Shown here piece by piece: positions 63,226 through 64,000 of a stretch of 64,000 nucleotides of DNA. The number at the start of each line of letters is the position of its first letter. The stretch's first letter is position 1. The DNA lies in contig NZ_SLWO01000002.1 of assembly GCF_004340665.1 (NCBI RefSeq), positions 243,587 through 307,586 of the forward strand, read 5' to 3'. The notes beneath the pieces were generated by a model that saw only the letters and a program-made list of their open reading frames with translations, had not been told where the DNA came from and did not search any database. A program made the translations under genes and the position numbers. Source of the stretch: Pedobacter psychrotolerans. GTDB lineage: Bacteria; Bacteroidota; Bacteroidia; Sphingobacteriales; Sphingobacteriaceae.

Positions 63226-64000
63226 TTATAAAGTGATGTCAATACCAAAATTGAAACGTTTAACTGTTGGATATGCTCCACCTCCTGAAGCTCCGCTGAA
63301 GTTTGATTCACGGTCATCAGGCATGTTTGTCCAAAGGAACAAGTTGTTGCCGTTTAAATAAAACCTGCAGGATTTTACCCCCAGTTTGCTGATTGATTTT
63401 CCGGAAAGGGTATAACCCAGTTCTGCGTTTTTTAAACGGATGTAGGAAGCATCGTAATAATAGCGGGTTCCGGTACCACCGAAGGCATCAAGAACACTCC
63501 AGCGCGGAGGCGGAACTTCTCCTCCACCATCCTGAAGATACCAGAAAGGCCGTTCAACAAATACAACATTACTTTTACCCTGGTAATTCGGGAATTCAAT
63601 TTCACGGGTAACATTATTAACAGCATAAAATTGAAAGAACAGATTAAAGCGTTTCCATTCAAAGCCGATACTGGCATTGTAGGTATTTTGAGGATTTGAC
63701 GTATATCCATAAGGTGCTCTATCTTTATCATCAATCACACCATCTGCATTAAAATCAATGATGTTGTAATCTCCAGGAAGTTTGTTTTGGTTATTAGATA
63801 AGCGCACAGTGCTGCCATATAAATCATCCCAGCTTTTAATAAAACCGTTATCCAGGTAGGAACGGGTTTGGCCAATGGCATAACCTTCCTGTTTTTGATA
63901 ATCTGGCGTGAGTTCAGGATCATCTCTGAAATTGGTTTTATTGGTAGCATGCGTTAAAGCCAGATTTGCCCATGCCCTGATCCCTTTTCCGAAAGAGTGT
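63226..64000 (-). CDS. SusC/RagA-family TonB-linked transporter, C-terminal part (cut by window end)
   Basis: The frame is open from the window edge to 63226 (about 257 residues). It reads through barrel strands such as IRAWANLALTHATNKTNF, FIKSWDDLYGSTVRLSN, DFNADGVIDDKDRAP and GFEWKRFNLFFQFYAVN, ending KRFNFGIDITL, as in SusC barrels. Only the C-terminal quarter is visible. It directly precedes the SusD gene at 63214, so they form the first SusC/SusD pair of the transcript. Confidence 0.9.
   Translation of the reverse strand, partial: HSFGKGIRAWANLALTHATNKTNFRDDPELTPDYQKQEGYAIGQTRSYLDNGFIKSWDDLYGSTVRLSNNQNKLPGDYNIIDFNADGVIDDKDRAPYGYTSNPQNTYNASIGFEWKRFNLFFQFYAVNNVTREIEFPNYQGKSNVVFVERPFWYLQDGGGEVPPPRWSVLDAFGGTGTRYYYDASYIRLKNAELGYTLSGKSISKLGVKSCRFYLNGNNLFLWTNMPDDRESNFSGASGGGAYPTVKRFNFGIDITL

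Noticed and set aside
63735..63950. Minus-strand frame of 71 residues within the cut SusC gene
   Set aside because: The true SusC frame runs through the same bases and gives conserved barrel sequence; this one is a shadow.

Overview
The window looks like a chromosomal segment of a Pedobacter/Mucilaginibacter-type member of the Sphingobacteriaceae (Bacteroidota). The evidence is the several SusC/SusD pairs, a hybrid two-component system fused to an AraC domain, GG-leader peptide and PCAT export genes of Bacteroidota type, TAnnTTTG-like promoter elements, an AT-rich background and GTG-poor ATG starts. No rRNA, tRNA, CRISPR array or intact transposase was seen.

Layout. (1) 1-6000, minus strand: the end of a polysaccharide utilisation locus with a partial GH43, a secreted BNR_4 beta-propeller protein and the HTCS sensor-regulator. 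(2) 6.4-20.9 kb: a mosaic of small accessory units. These are an EthD/HxlR pair with a long palindromic operator, a secreted protein of unknown function, a beta-lactamase-like serine hydrolase bracketed by direct repeats, a cupin/oxidoreductase/AraC operon, an astacin lipoprotein, a lone receiver protein, an Old Yellow Enzyme/monooxygenase pair, and a MacB/FtsX-type ABC permease. (3) 21.3-32.1 kb: a LytS/LytTR two-component pair divergent from what appears to be a disulfide-rich secreted peptide (bacteriocin-like RiPP) operon. In order the operon holds a C39-like/VKOR/thioredoxin fusion, a 68-residue GG-leader precursor with six cysteines, a secreted thioredoxin, a DUF6625-type putative glycosyltransferase, a stand-alone C39-like domain, a C39 peptidase-ABC exporter (PCAT) and an HlyD adaptor. 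This is the most interesting system here. Its parts resemble a glycocin or bacteroidetocin locus, but with a duplicated, catalytically dead C39-like domain. (4) 32.1-37.3 kb: a gene relic, a second secreted serine hydrolase, and two flavoprotein genes with an HxlR regulator. (5) 37.4-42.5 kb: a UDP-galactopyranose mutase/glycosyltransferase/glycosidase operon, a GNAT gene and a PAS histidine kinase. (6) 43.1-64.0 kb, minus strand: a large PUL with GH115, GH27 (NPCBM), GH43-CBM6, three SusC/SusD systems (one SusC cut by the window end) and a DUF1735-type surface lipoprotein.

How the genes work together. The right-hand PUL enzymes (alpha-glucuronidase, alpha-galactosidase, arabinofuranosidase/xylosidase class) point to a plant glucurono-arabino polysaccharide such as arabinogalactan or glucuronoarabinoxylan. 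The HTCS at the left end could control its own downstream genes. In the peptide locus, the thiol-redox enzymes should form disulfides in the Cys-rich core, while the PCAT removes the leader and exports the peptide with HlyD.

The intergenic regions are rich in palindromic repeats, including tandem hairpins, a ~305-bp MITE-like element with inverted ends, and short direct repeats that bracket single genes.
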